A stretch of DNA of 5,231 bases from Planctomycetota bacterium (GCA_021803885.1 JAJZKY010000400.1:1-5231), one strand, 5' to 3'. Shown: positions 1-4,713, counted from the stretch's first letter. Numbers and translations: made by a program. Notes: generated by a model not told the origin, from the sequence alone.

Positions 1-52
1 TTGCAGCATTATTGCAGACAGGAATGTCTACACTACACTTCACTGCTTGTGA
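1..52 (+). repeat. Repeat module B, copy 1 (partial, cut by window edge)
   Basis: Contains GCAGACAGGAATGTCTAC (a small hairpin) and ACTTCACTGCTTGTGA. Identical to the corresponding part of the copy at 4962-5068. Confidence 0.75.
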
Positions 53-104
53 ATATATTGCATCGTCACATCGTCGTATCGTAATTCGTTGTTCATTGTT
101 TTTG

Positions 105-183
105 CACAAAGAGGTAGCGGAGGTAAACAGAGGTTTAGTAAAGTTTTTATCCGTCCTCCCCTTACCTCTCCTACCTCCTTGTG
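105..183 (+). repeat. Repeat module A, copy 1 (79-bp imperfect palindrome)
   Basis: Starts CACAAAGAGGTAG and ends CTACCTCCTTGTG. Arms of about 29 bp surround an AT-rich centre of about 21 bp. In the minus-strand RNA this copy pairs with only three mismatches because A-C positions become G-U pairs. Confidence 0.8.
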
Positions 184-235
184 AATATGTTACATCGTCG
201 TGTCGTCTTGTCGTTGTTCGTTGTTCGTTGTTCAT

Positions 236-1120
236 CTACTGTCCTCCATAGACCAGGCTGTCGCCGCCATAAGATGCCTGCGATGGGCCGGGGGCGACGA
301 GCAGATAACTGTTGCGGCCCATAATGTTTCCACCGGCGGCATTATTGGTGCCGGTTTTATCGCCGATAAGCTGGAAAAACTGATTGGCTGCGGTCGCTGG
401 TGTCTGCAAGGGTGTCAAGACATCGGGAATCGCCCCCGGATCGTCGCCGCTGCAAAATATGCCGACACCGGGTTTGGCCCCGAATATCTGGCTAGTGGAG
501 GGCGAAGTGGTCGCCGAAAAATAGAGTATGGGTAAAGGCGTGCCGGCGTTGGGCGGAAAATCGCCAGCGAAATAATAGTTGCCGTTGCCAGCGGGGATAA
601 TATTTTGCGCATTTACCGGCATATAGGGGCCATAGACTTTTTTGTAAGGCTGCATGGTAAAGCCGGCGGTATTGGGGAATTCGCTACCGGTACCTGTACC
701 CAAATACGGCGGATTATTAACCGGGACGTTGGGCGGATATCCATCCTCTTCGCCGGGCAGGTAACCAAGCAGACATTCGGCGAGGTATTCGTCGGCGAAT
801 CCTTGACTAATTGACACGGGAGCGGGACCACCTGCCGGTAATGTCGCATATAGTGCCGGTGCACTGCTACCCTGTCCGCACAGATCCGAATCGGGATACA
901 TGTTAAAATCAGAATGATACACACTTAAGGCCTGCCCGATGGCCGCCAGATCACCTTCGGTGGCGCTGCTGTAGGCGTAGCGCTCGGCGATGATGGCCGC
1001 GGGAACCAGAATGGCGATCAGCAGGACGATAATGGAAAGAACAACCAGAATTTCAATAAGCGTAAACGCCGCGCGCCTCTGCCGCTCAATGAATAATAAA
1101 TATTCATCGTTTTTGCACAA
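236..1120 (-). CDS. Prepilin-like / pseudopilin protein (pilin-like gene 1), start uncertain
   Basis: Likely a subunit of a type II secretion pseudopilus or type IV pilus-like fibre, inserted in the inner membrane and processed by a prepilin peptidase. Counted from a TTG at 1120 it has 294 residues. An Arg-rich leader (ERQRRAA) precedes the cleavage point A18/F19, Glu is at +5 (FTLIE), and a hydrophobic helix runs to about residue 40. The helix is followed by an amphipathic stretch (about 45-75, ending DFNMYP), a Gly/Pro/Asn-rich globular part with LPILYF at 196-201, and the end DSLVYGGQ. Position -1 is Ala rather than the usual Gly. The start is unclear. The frame stays open through repeat DNA up to an ATG at 1672 (478 residues), which has a good ribosome binding site, but a leader of some 200 residues would be abnormal for a prepilin. 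TTG 1120 and ATT 1090 lack such a site. The family call is firm; the exact role (major or minor subunit) is unknown. Confidence 0.8.
   Translation of the reverse strand: MCKNDEYLLFIERQRRAAFTLIEILVVLSIIVLLIAILVPAAIIAERYAYSSATEGDLAAIGQALSVYHSDFNMYPDSDLCGQGSSAPALYATLPAGGPAPVSISQGFADEYLAECLLGYLPGEEDGYPPNVPVNNPPYLGTGTGSEFPNTAGFTMQPYKKVYGPYMPVNAQNIIPAGNGNYYFAGDFPPNAGTPLPILYFSATTSPSTSQIFGAKPGVGIFCSGDDPGAIPDVLTPLQTPATAANQFFQLIGDKTGTNNAAGGNIMGRNSYLLVAPGPSQASYGGDSLVYGGQ
243..247 (-). promoter_or_regulatory. Ribosome binding site inside the GGQ-stop codons of pilin-like gene 1
   Basis: Same arrangement as at 1680-1684: GGAGG within the Gly-Gly-Gln-stop codons, 7 bases before ATG 235-233, which directly follows the TAG stop. 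The frame it opens leaves the window at the left edge. Confidence 0.45.
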
Positions 1121-1194
1121 AGAGGTAGCGGAGGAAAACAGAGGTTTAGTAAAGTTTTTATCTGTCCTCCCCTTACCTCTCCTACCTCCTTGTG
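1116..1194 (+). repeat. Repeat module A, copy 2
   Basis: 79 bp, same ends as copy 1 and nearly identical inside (GGAAAACAG instead of GGTAAACAG). It abuts the 5' end of pilin-like gene 1. Confidence 0.8.
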
Positions 1195-1240
1195 AATATA
1201 TTACATCGTCGTGTCGTCGTGTCGTTACTCGTTGCTCGTT
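1195..1240 (+). repeat. Linker module D (one of nine copies)
   Basis: Pattern AATATATTACATCGTCGTG, then TCGTC/TCGTT units and CGTTG/CTCGTT. Other copies: 53-98, 184-235, 1346-1390, 1477-1507 (short), 2920-2967 on the same strand, and 4797-4831, 4915-4961, 5069-5104 inverted. It follows the CTTGTG end shared by A and B and so joins A to B, B to A and B to B. Confidence 0.7.
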
Positions 1241-1345
1241 ATAACACTGTGTGGCATGGGCATCTTGCCCGTGGGCATTCATGGATAAAATGCTTGCAGC
1301 ATCATTGCAGACAGGAATGTCTACACTACACTTCACTGCTTGTGA
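1239..1345 (+). repeat. Repeat module B, copy 2 (complete)
   Basis: 107 bp from TTATAACACTGTGTGG to ACTGCTTGTGA. It contains three small palindromes: GGGCATCTTGCCC, an ATGCTTGCAGCAT unit and AGACAGGAATGTCT. Read on the minus strand it gives SVDIPVC and HGQDAHATQ. The GGGCA/TGCCC unit resembles dispersed repeats I know from planctomycete-like genomes. Confidence 0.75.
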
Positions 1346-1397
1346 ATATATTACATCGTCGTGTCGTCGTGTCGTTGTTCGTTGCTCGTTATTTTTG

Positions 1398-1476
1398 CAC
1401 AAAGAGGTAGCGGAGGAAAACAGAGGTTTAGTAAAGTTTTTATCTGTCCTCTCTATACCTCTACTACCTCCTTGTG
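1398..1476 (+). repeat. Repeat module A, copy 3
   Basis: 79 bp. Its right arm is diverged (CTCTCTATACCTCTACTACC), which weakens the inner stem while the 13-bp ends are kept. It starts 282 bp, a multiple of 3, from copy 2. Confidence 0.8.
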
Positions 1477-1505
1477 AATATATTACATCGTCGTGTCGTT
1501 GCTGG

Positions 1506-1611
1506 TTATAACACTGTGTGGCATCGGCATCCCGCATCCTGGATTCTGTATTCTTCATCGTTCTGATGAACGCATCGGGTTGGGAACCGCAAAGACGCAA
1601 AGAACGCAAAG
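1506..1611 (+). repeat. Partial module B (copy 3) fused to a CGCAAAGA repeat
   Basis: The first 19 bases match module B (TTATAACACTGTGTGGCAT). The sequence then switches to unrelated DNA with a TTCATC/GATGAA hairpin at 1554-1570. It ends in three CGCAAAGA-type units at 1588-1611, a repeat motif seen widely in environmental bacterial genomes. Confidence 0.6.
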
Positions 1612-1672
1612 ATAATTGGTTATTCTGCATCAACCATTGTTCGTCGCCCGTTATTCGTTGTTCGTTGTTCAT

Positions 1673-2776
1673 CTACTGTCCTCCAAACACCACGATGTCG
1701 TCAGATGCCGGCAGCGGTAGCGCGCCGTTATAGCCAACGGTATTAAAGCCGTAGATATGGTCCGCCCCGGCGCTGATCATTACAAAATCACCCTGAACGG
1801 GATAGCCTTGAGTATTGGCGGCGAGTGGATTGTATGGCGTCGTGGATGTTCCGGCCAAGCTCTGGTTGACGACGGTATTGGCGAAAAAATTGAGGTAGCT
1901 GCCATAGGCGGTAGAATAACAGGACAGCACATTGCCGGAATTCTGCGGATAGGCGGTGCCATTTTTGGCATAGAATTTCGAGGCAGTGGTGCTGTTGGTA
2001 TACGTCTGATTATCGCCGAGGTAATACGCGGCATTATCCCCACTCGTAGCAGTGGGGGAGGACATGTTTGTAGTGCTATATTGTATAGTCACCGGATAAC
2101 CTGTGGCTCCCGGCATGCCGGGATTCCTGCGATAATAAAGAATTGGCAGGCCATCTGGGAATGCGTCATAAAGTGTAGGCAGCCAAGTGGAAGCATTTCC
2201 GGCAACCACGGGTGACCCTGTTGGGGAAGCTAGACTGGGCGGTTCTGGCAGAAGATCAACCGATTGGGGATTAAAGAAAGAGGCTTTCTGTACGCCGCCA
2301 TTGCCGTAATCTATGGGGCCGCTGCCCAGCGGGTTGGTTACGTAAACGGTGGTGCCATTATCATTGATGGTATCATATCCGGCATCTGCGGGAAGTGTGG
2401 GTGTGCCCGCGCCAGGGACGTGAGGAGGTGTAGTATACATTGTCCCCATCAGGCCTATGAGCATATTTTGCGTGCCGGTGATAACATTTCCACTGCTATC
2501 CTTGACATATTGCTGTGAAATATCCGCTTCACTGAAGGGTCCGGGGTAGGCGTTAAAGGTGGCTTCATAGCTTAAGCAGGCGGAGCTGATGGCGGACATT
2601 TCCTCCTGCGTGGCCGTGCCGTGGGCTTCGGCGATGATTTTACTTATCGCCGGCAGCAGGATGGCTATGAGAATGGCAATAATGCTGATAACCACCAGCA
2701 ATTCGATGAGGGAAAACGCGGCGCGGCGTGTTCGCCGCTCAATGAATAATGAGTAATGATTATTGTTTTTGCACAA
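1673..2776 (-). CDS. Prepilin-like / pseudopilin protein (pilin-like gene 2), start uncertain
   Basis: A second prepilin-type protein, probably a partner of the GspF protein encoded just upstream. From a TTG at 2776 it has 367 residues. The leader is ERRTRRAA, the cleavage point is A20/F21, Glu is at +5 (FSLIE), and the helix LLVVISIIAILIAILLPA is followed by Ser-Lys. The C-terminal part contains LPILYY (210-215), DFVMISAGADHIYGFN (330-345) and SDDIVVFGGQ at the end. The SAG-D-IYG and DD-IV pattern is common at the C-terminus of pseudopilin-like proteins in repeat-rich environmental bacteria. It is larger than a classical GspG (about 145 residues) because of a long Gly/Ser/Thr/Asn-rich middle. 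The same frame is open to an ATG at 3100, but everything upstream of about 2743 is repeat sequence (A, D and heptamer arrays). No ribosome binding site stands near TTG 2776 or ATT 2743. Shared motifs with the gene at 236-1120 suggest old paralogues. Confidence 0.8.
   Translation of the reverse strand: MCKNNNHYSLFIERRTRRAAFSLIELLVVISIIAILIAILLPAISKIIAEAHGTATQEEMSAISSACLSYEATFNAYPGPFSEADISQQYVKDSSGNVITGTQNMLIGLMGTMYTTPPHVPGAGTPTLPADAGYDTINDNGTTVYVTNPLGSGPIDYGNGGVQKASFFNPQSVDLLPEPPSLASPTGSPVVAGNASTWLPTLYDAFPDGLPILYYRRNPGMPGATGYPVTIQYSTTNMSSPTATSGDNAAYYLGDNQTYTNSTTASKFYAKNGTAYPQNSGNVLSCYSTAYGSYLNFFANTVVNQSLAGTSTTPYNPLAANTQGYPVQGDFVMISAGADHIYGFNTVGYNGALPLPASDDIVVFGGQ
1680..1684 (-). promoter_or_regulatory. 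Ribosome binding site inside the GGQ-stop codons of pilin-like gene 2
   Basis: The last codons GGA GGA CAG TAG of the upstream pilin gene contain GGAGG, 7 bases before ATG 1672-1670, which touches the stop codon. This ATG opens the frame that runs through the repeats into pilin-like gene 1. Confidence 0.5.
2739..2758 (+). repeat. Left terminal repeat of the gene 2 / gspF repeat block
   Basis: TCAATGAATAATGAGTAATG matches the reverse complement of 3336-3355 at 19 of 20 bases. It ends exactly where the Arg-rich leader of pilin-like gene 2 begins. Confidence 0.6.
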
Positions 2777-2919
2777 AGAGGTAGCGGAGGAACACAGAGG
2801 TTGGTTATTATAGGTTATAGGTTGTAGGTTACAGGTTATAGTGCTGTCCCCTATCCCCTGTTGTTCGTTGTTCGTTGTTCGTTGATCCGTCCTCCCCTTA
2901 CCTCTCCTACCTCCTTGTG
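2772..2919 (+). repeat. Repeat module A, copy 4, with enlarged centre
   Basis: The usual ends CACAAAGAGGTAG and CTACCTCCTTGTG are 148 bp apart. The normal centre is replaced by a TAGGTTR array, a CTGTCCC-type array and a TTGTTCG array (about 2801-2885). Confidence 0.75.
2801..2885 (+). repeat. Composite of three period-7 arrays, copy 1
   Basis: TAGGTTR units (about 2808-2841), then CTGTCCC/CTATCCC/CTGTTG (2844-2863), then TTGTTCG units (2861-2885). All have a 7-bp period. Confidence 0.7.
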
Positions 2920-2972
2920 AATATATTACATCGTCGTATCGTCGTGTCGTTGCTCGTTGCTCGTTGTTTTTG

Positions 2973-3000
2973 CACAAAGAGGTAGCGGAGGAACACAGAG
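2973..3000 (+). repeat. Repeat module A, copy 5, left arm only
   Basis: CACAAAGAGGTAG and the following AACACAGAGG are present. The right arm is missing; heptamer arrays like those in copy 4 follow to about 3097. Confidence 0.7.
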
Positions 3001-3097
3001 GTTGGTTATTATAGGTTGTAGGTTGTAGGTTACAGGTTATAGTGCTGTCCCCTATCCCCTGTTGTTCGTTGTTCGTTGTTCGTTGTTCGTTGTTTAT
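3001..3097 (+). repeat. Composite of three period-7 arrays, copy 2
   Basis: Same three arrays in the same order as 2801-2885, with a slightly different TAGGTTR array and one more TTGTTCG unit. Confidence 0.7.
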
Positions 3098-3121
3098 CAT
3101 ACTTCACCATTCAACTTTCGG

Positions 3122-3138
3122 CGCGACCAACGGTCGCG
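3122..3138. repeat. Palindromic hairpin unit (CGCGACC/GGTCGCG)
   Basis: 7-bp perfect arms with a 3-base loop. No T-run on either side, so it is not a clear terminator. Confidence 0.6.
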
Positions 3139-3146
3139 GCTTTATG

Positions 3147-3187
3147 CCCATTATTCATTGCTTTTATTCATTCCTCATTATTCATTC
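3147..3187 (+). repeat. Degenerate period-7 array, TTCATTV type
   Basis: TTCATTG, TTCATTC, CTCATTA and TTCATTC units, mostly 7 bp apart. Confidence 0.5.
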
Positions 3188-3188
3188 C

Positions 3189-3209
3189 CCGGTGGGATAA
3201 ACCCACCGG
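3189..3209. repeat. Palindromic hairpin unit (CCGGTGGG/CCCACCGG)
   Basis: 8-bp perfect arms with an ATAAA loop, the strongest short hairpin in the window. It could stop transcription coming from gspF only by a mechanism other than a classical T-run terminator. Confidence 0.65.
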
Positions 3210-3218
3210 CTCGCATCC

Positions 3219-3240
3219 CTGTCCACTGTCCCCTGTTCCC
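3219..3240 (+). repeat. Period-7 array, CTGTCCV type
   Basis: CTGTCCA, CTGTCCC and CTGTTCC in succession. Confidence 0.5.
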
Positions 3241-3254
3241 GTCGCCCATCACCC

Positions 3255-3267
3255 TGCGTATCACGCA
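3255..3267. repeat. Small palindrome (TGCGT/ACGCA)
   Basis: 5-bp arms with a 3-base loop, immediately before the next hairpin. Confidence 0.4.
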
Positions 3268-3270
3268 TCT

Positions 3271-3285
3271 CCCGGCAAAGCCGGG
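3271..3285. repeat. Palindromic hairpin unit (CCCGGC/GCCGGG)
   Basis: 6-bp perfect arms and an AAA loop, 80 bp downstream of the gspF stop. No T-run. Confidence 0.55.
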
Positions 3286-3310
3286 GGCTATGTGCAATCC
3301 GCCCCTCTTT

Positions 3311-3355
3311 TAACTTCTAACTCCTGCGTTCTACTCATTACTCATTACTCATTGA
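3311..3355 (+). repeat. Period-7 array, ACTCATT type
   Basis: Degenerate TTCTAAC/TTCTACT units lead into three ACTCATT units and end in ATTGA next to the gspF stop. Confidence 0.55.
3336..3355 (-). repeat. Right terminal repeat of the gene 2 / gspF repeat block
   Basis: Inverted partner of 2739-2758. It contains the ATG next to the orphan ribosome binding site at 3359-3363. Confidence 0.6.
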
Positions 3356-3358
3356 ACA

Positions 3359-3363
3359 CCTCC
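3359..3363 (-). promoter_or_regulatory. Orphan ribosome binding site downstream of gspF
   Basis: GGAGG lies one base after the gspF stop codon, 6 bases before ATG 3352-3350. It has the layout expected for a coupled next gene. The frame that opens is only Met-Ser-Asn-Glu-stop, because the ATG is the edge of an ATGAGTA heptamer array. The next protein body begins about 600 bp further on. Confidence 0.5.
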
Positions 3364-3364
3364 G

Positions 3365-4705
3365 TTATCCGCCGCCGCCGCCCACCGTGGACAGCAGTTT
3401 GATGTACGGCAGGAAGATCGCCAGGACGATGAAGCCCACAATGGTACCCAGCACGATAATCATGATGGGTTCCAGCAAACTGACCATACTGGTCACCAGC
3501 ACATCGACCTCTTCATCGTAATTATCGGCGATTTTATTGAGCATCTTGTCCATTTCGCCGGTTTCCTCACCGACATCGATCATATTGACCACAATGGAAT
3601 CCACGATGCGGCTGTTGCGCAAGGGGGTGGCGAACCCTTCACCCTCACGGATGGCGTCATGCACCCGCTGCAGGGCTTTTTCAAACATTTTGTTGCCGCA
3701 GGTATCACGTGTGATGTTGATGGCTTCCAGAATCGGTACGCCGGCGGCCAGCAGAGTGCCCAGCGTGCGGGTAAAGCGGGCAACGGTGCCTTTGGAAACC
3801 ACTTTACCCATTACCGGGATGCGGAGCTTGATCCAGTCCAGGGCGGTGCGGCCCGGGCCGGTTTTGCCAATCATTTTGATGAGAAAATAGATGGCGAACG
3901 GGGAGCCGAGGATATAGGCCCAGCCATATTCCTTGGCCACCCAGTGGGAAAAGTTGATAAGGAAAATGGTAATGCCGGGCAAGCCGGTTTTAAATGAAGC
4001 AAAAAGTTTTTTGAATTTCGGGATTACGAAGATCATGATGCCGGTAACCATCAGGACGGCAAATGAGATCACTGCGGCGGGATAAATCATGGCCCCTTTA
4101 ATGCGGCGTTTGAGTTTTTCAGCTTTTTCCATGAAGTCGGCCAGGCGCTGGAGAATCACATCCAGTACACCGCCGGTTTCACCTGCCGCCACCATATTGA
4201 CATAGAGCTTGTCAAAAACCTTGGGGTGGCGGCCCATGGATTCGGAAAGCGTAATGCCGCCTTCCACATCATCGCAGACATCTGAAAGGGTATCTTTCAG
4301 CATGCCGGGCCTTTGTTGTTGCTGCAGGATTTTCAAGGAGCGGAGAATCGGCAGGCCGGCATCCTGCAGCGTGGACATCTGCCGGGTGAATTGGGTAAGA
4401 ACTTTGCGTTTGACCTTGCCGATATTGAATGAAATTTCATTGATGCCCTTTTTTTTCTTTTTTTTCGGGGCGAAGGCGGCCATTTCCGCTTCCGCCTTGG
4501 CGGCGGCCGCAGTAGCGACGGCAGTGGCGGTTCCGCCGCCGGCCTTGGCTTTGGTTTTTTTGACACCTTTTTCCCGTGGTGGTTCGGTCAGGAAGTTACC
4601 CTGGGCACGCAGTTTGGAAATAGCTTCATCAGAAGAGACGGCATCCACCTCTCCCTTAATGGTTTGCCCCGAAGCATTGAGCGCTTTGTAAGAATAGGTC
4701 GGCAT
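3365..4705 (-). CDS. gspF: Type II secretion / type IV pilus inner-membrane platform protein GspF/PilC
   Basis: A polytopic inner-membrane protein that couples the cytoplasmic assembly ATPase to extraction and polymerisation of (pseudo)pilins. It has 446 residues. The N-terminal domain (1-43) has the typical opening MPTYSYKALNASGQ and a SSDEAISKLRAQG helix. A Lys/Ala/Gly-rich linker (about 44-88, with KKKKKK at 81-86) follows. Two tandem T2SSF domains come next: the first about 102-225, with FTRQMSTLQDAGLPI and AAGETGG; the second about 308-430, with FTRTLGTLLAAGVPI and DVGEETG. Three membrane segments fall near 208-229, 262-279 and 411-434. The protein ends in five glycines. The family is usually about 400 residues; the linker accounts for the excess. 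ATG 4705 is supported by GGAG with an 8-base spacer. It is the first gene of the visible set and shares its strand with both pilin-like genes. GspF and PilC cannot be told apart from this alone. Confidence 0.95.
   Translation of the reverse strand: MPTYSYKALNASGQTIKGEVDAVSSDEAISKLRAQGNFLTEPPREKGVKKTKAKAGGGTATAVATAAAAKAEAEMAAFAPKKKKKKGINEISFNIGKVKRKVLTQFTRQMSTLQDAGLPILRSLKILQQQQRPGMLKDTLSDVCDDVEGGITLSESMGRHPKVFDKLYVNMVAAGETGGVLDVILQRLADFMEKAEKLKRRIKGAMIYPAAVISFAVLMVTGIMIFVIPKFKKLFASFKTGLPGITIFLINFSHWVAKEYGWAYILGSPFAIYFLIKMIGKTGPGRTALDWIKLRIPVMGKVVSKGTVARFTRTLGTLLAAGVPILEAINITRDTCGNKMFEKALQRVHDAIREGEGFATPLRNSRIVDSIVVNMIDVGEETGEMDKMLNKIADNYDEEVDVLVTSMVSLLEPIMIIVLGTIVGFIVLAIFLPYIKLLSTVGGGGG
4449..4466 (-). 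other. Tandem A-run (two AAAAAAAAG blocks) inside gspF
   Basis: On the coding strand two runs of eight A, each closed by G, encode Lys81-Lys86. Each contains the heptamer A AAA AAG in the phase known for -1 slippage at dnaX. A -1 shift would read Gly-His-Gln-stop right after the run. Slippage itself is not shown. Confidence 0.55.
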
Positions 4706-4713
4706 TGAAGATT

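Larger units (their letters stand above)
1..230 (+). repeat. Left arm of long inverted repeat bracketing the cluster
   Basis: Bases 1-120 are identical to the reverse complement of 4894-5013. Similarity continues to about 230 with a few substitutions and small indels. It consists of partial B, a distinctive D variant, A1 and D. It probably extends beyond the left edge. Confidence 0.85.
1..235 (-). other. Open repeat-encoded leader frame, partial (third downstream gene?)
   Basis: From ATG 235 the minus strand is open to the window edge (78 codons). It reads MNNEQRTTTRRHDDV, then the A module (FTSATSLCKN), then the B module (SVDIPVC). The content is purely repeat DNA in the same phase as the leaders upstream of the two pilin-like genes. 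By analogy a third prepilin body may lie left of the window. That is an inference; no body is visible here. Confidence 0.35.
1121..1672 (-). other. Open repeat-encoded leader upstream of pilin-like gene 1
   Basis: This 552-bp stretch holds no recognisable protein domain. In the minus strand it is open and in frame with the pilin: ATG 1672, NNEQR, a CGCAAAGA repeat, a partial B, then D, A, D, B, D and most of an A module. Met residues inside it (for example in SMNAHGQDAHAT) come from repeats. It may be untranslated spacer or an N-terminal extension; repeat origin is certain, translation is not. Confidence 0.5.
2777..3100 (-). other. Open repeat-encoded leader upstream of pilin-like gene 2
   Basis: 324 bp of repeats (NNEQRTT heptads, a TAGGTTR array, A, D, and again heptads with A) stay open and in frame with the pilin from ATG 3100. 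A TGA lies two codons upstream of that ATG. The only ribosome binding candidate is a weak GGTGAAG. No protein domain is recognisable. Confidence 0.45.
3101..3364. other. Gene-free spacer between gspF and the gene 2 repeat leader
   Basis: Holds four short GC palindromes and three degenerate period-7 arrays, plus the orphan ribosome binding site at its right end. I see no protein-coding gene here. Confidence 0.6.

Noticed and set aside
1588..1612. DnaA-type or iteron origin from CGCAAAGA repeats
   Set aside because: Only three degenerate units, no DnaA boxes and no replication gene nearby; better seen as a dispersed repeat.
1757..2215. 152-residue plus-strand reading frame opposite pilin-like gene 2
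   Set aside because: Antisense shadow; the minus strand encodes a clear prepilin in this stretch.
2801..2841. Telomere-like TAGGTTR array
   Set aside because: Resembles some heptamer telomeres only by period. It is internal, short, degenerate and duplicated between bacterial genes.
3189..3285. Intrinsic terminator for gspF
   Set aside because: Good stems, but no T-run follows on the minus strand.
2739..3355. Insertion sequence with transposase
   Set aside because: Inverted ends exist, but no transposase frame or target duplication is visible, so only a repeat block is reported.
4209..4691. 160-residue plus-strand reading frame opposite gspF
   Set aside because: Shadow of the GspF coding frame. 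Its Ala/Phe runs come from the Lys/Ala linker, and it has no ribosome binding site or family features.
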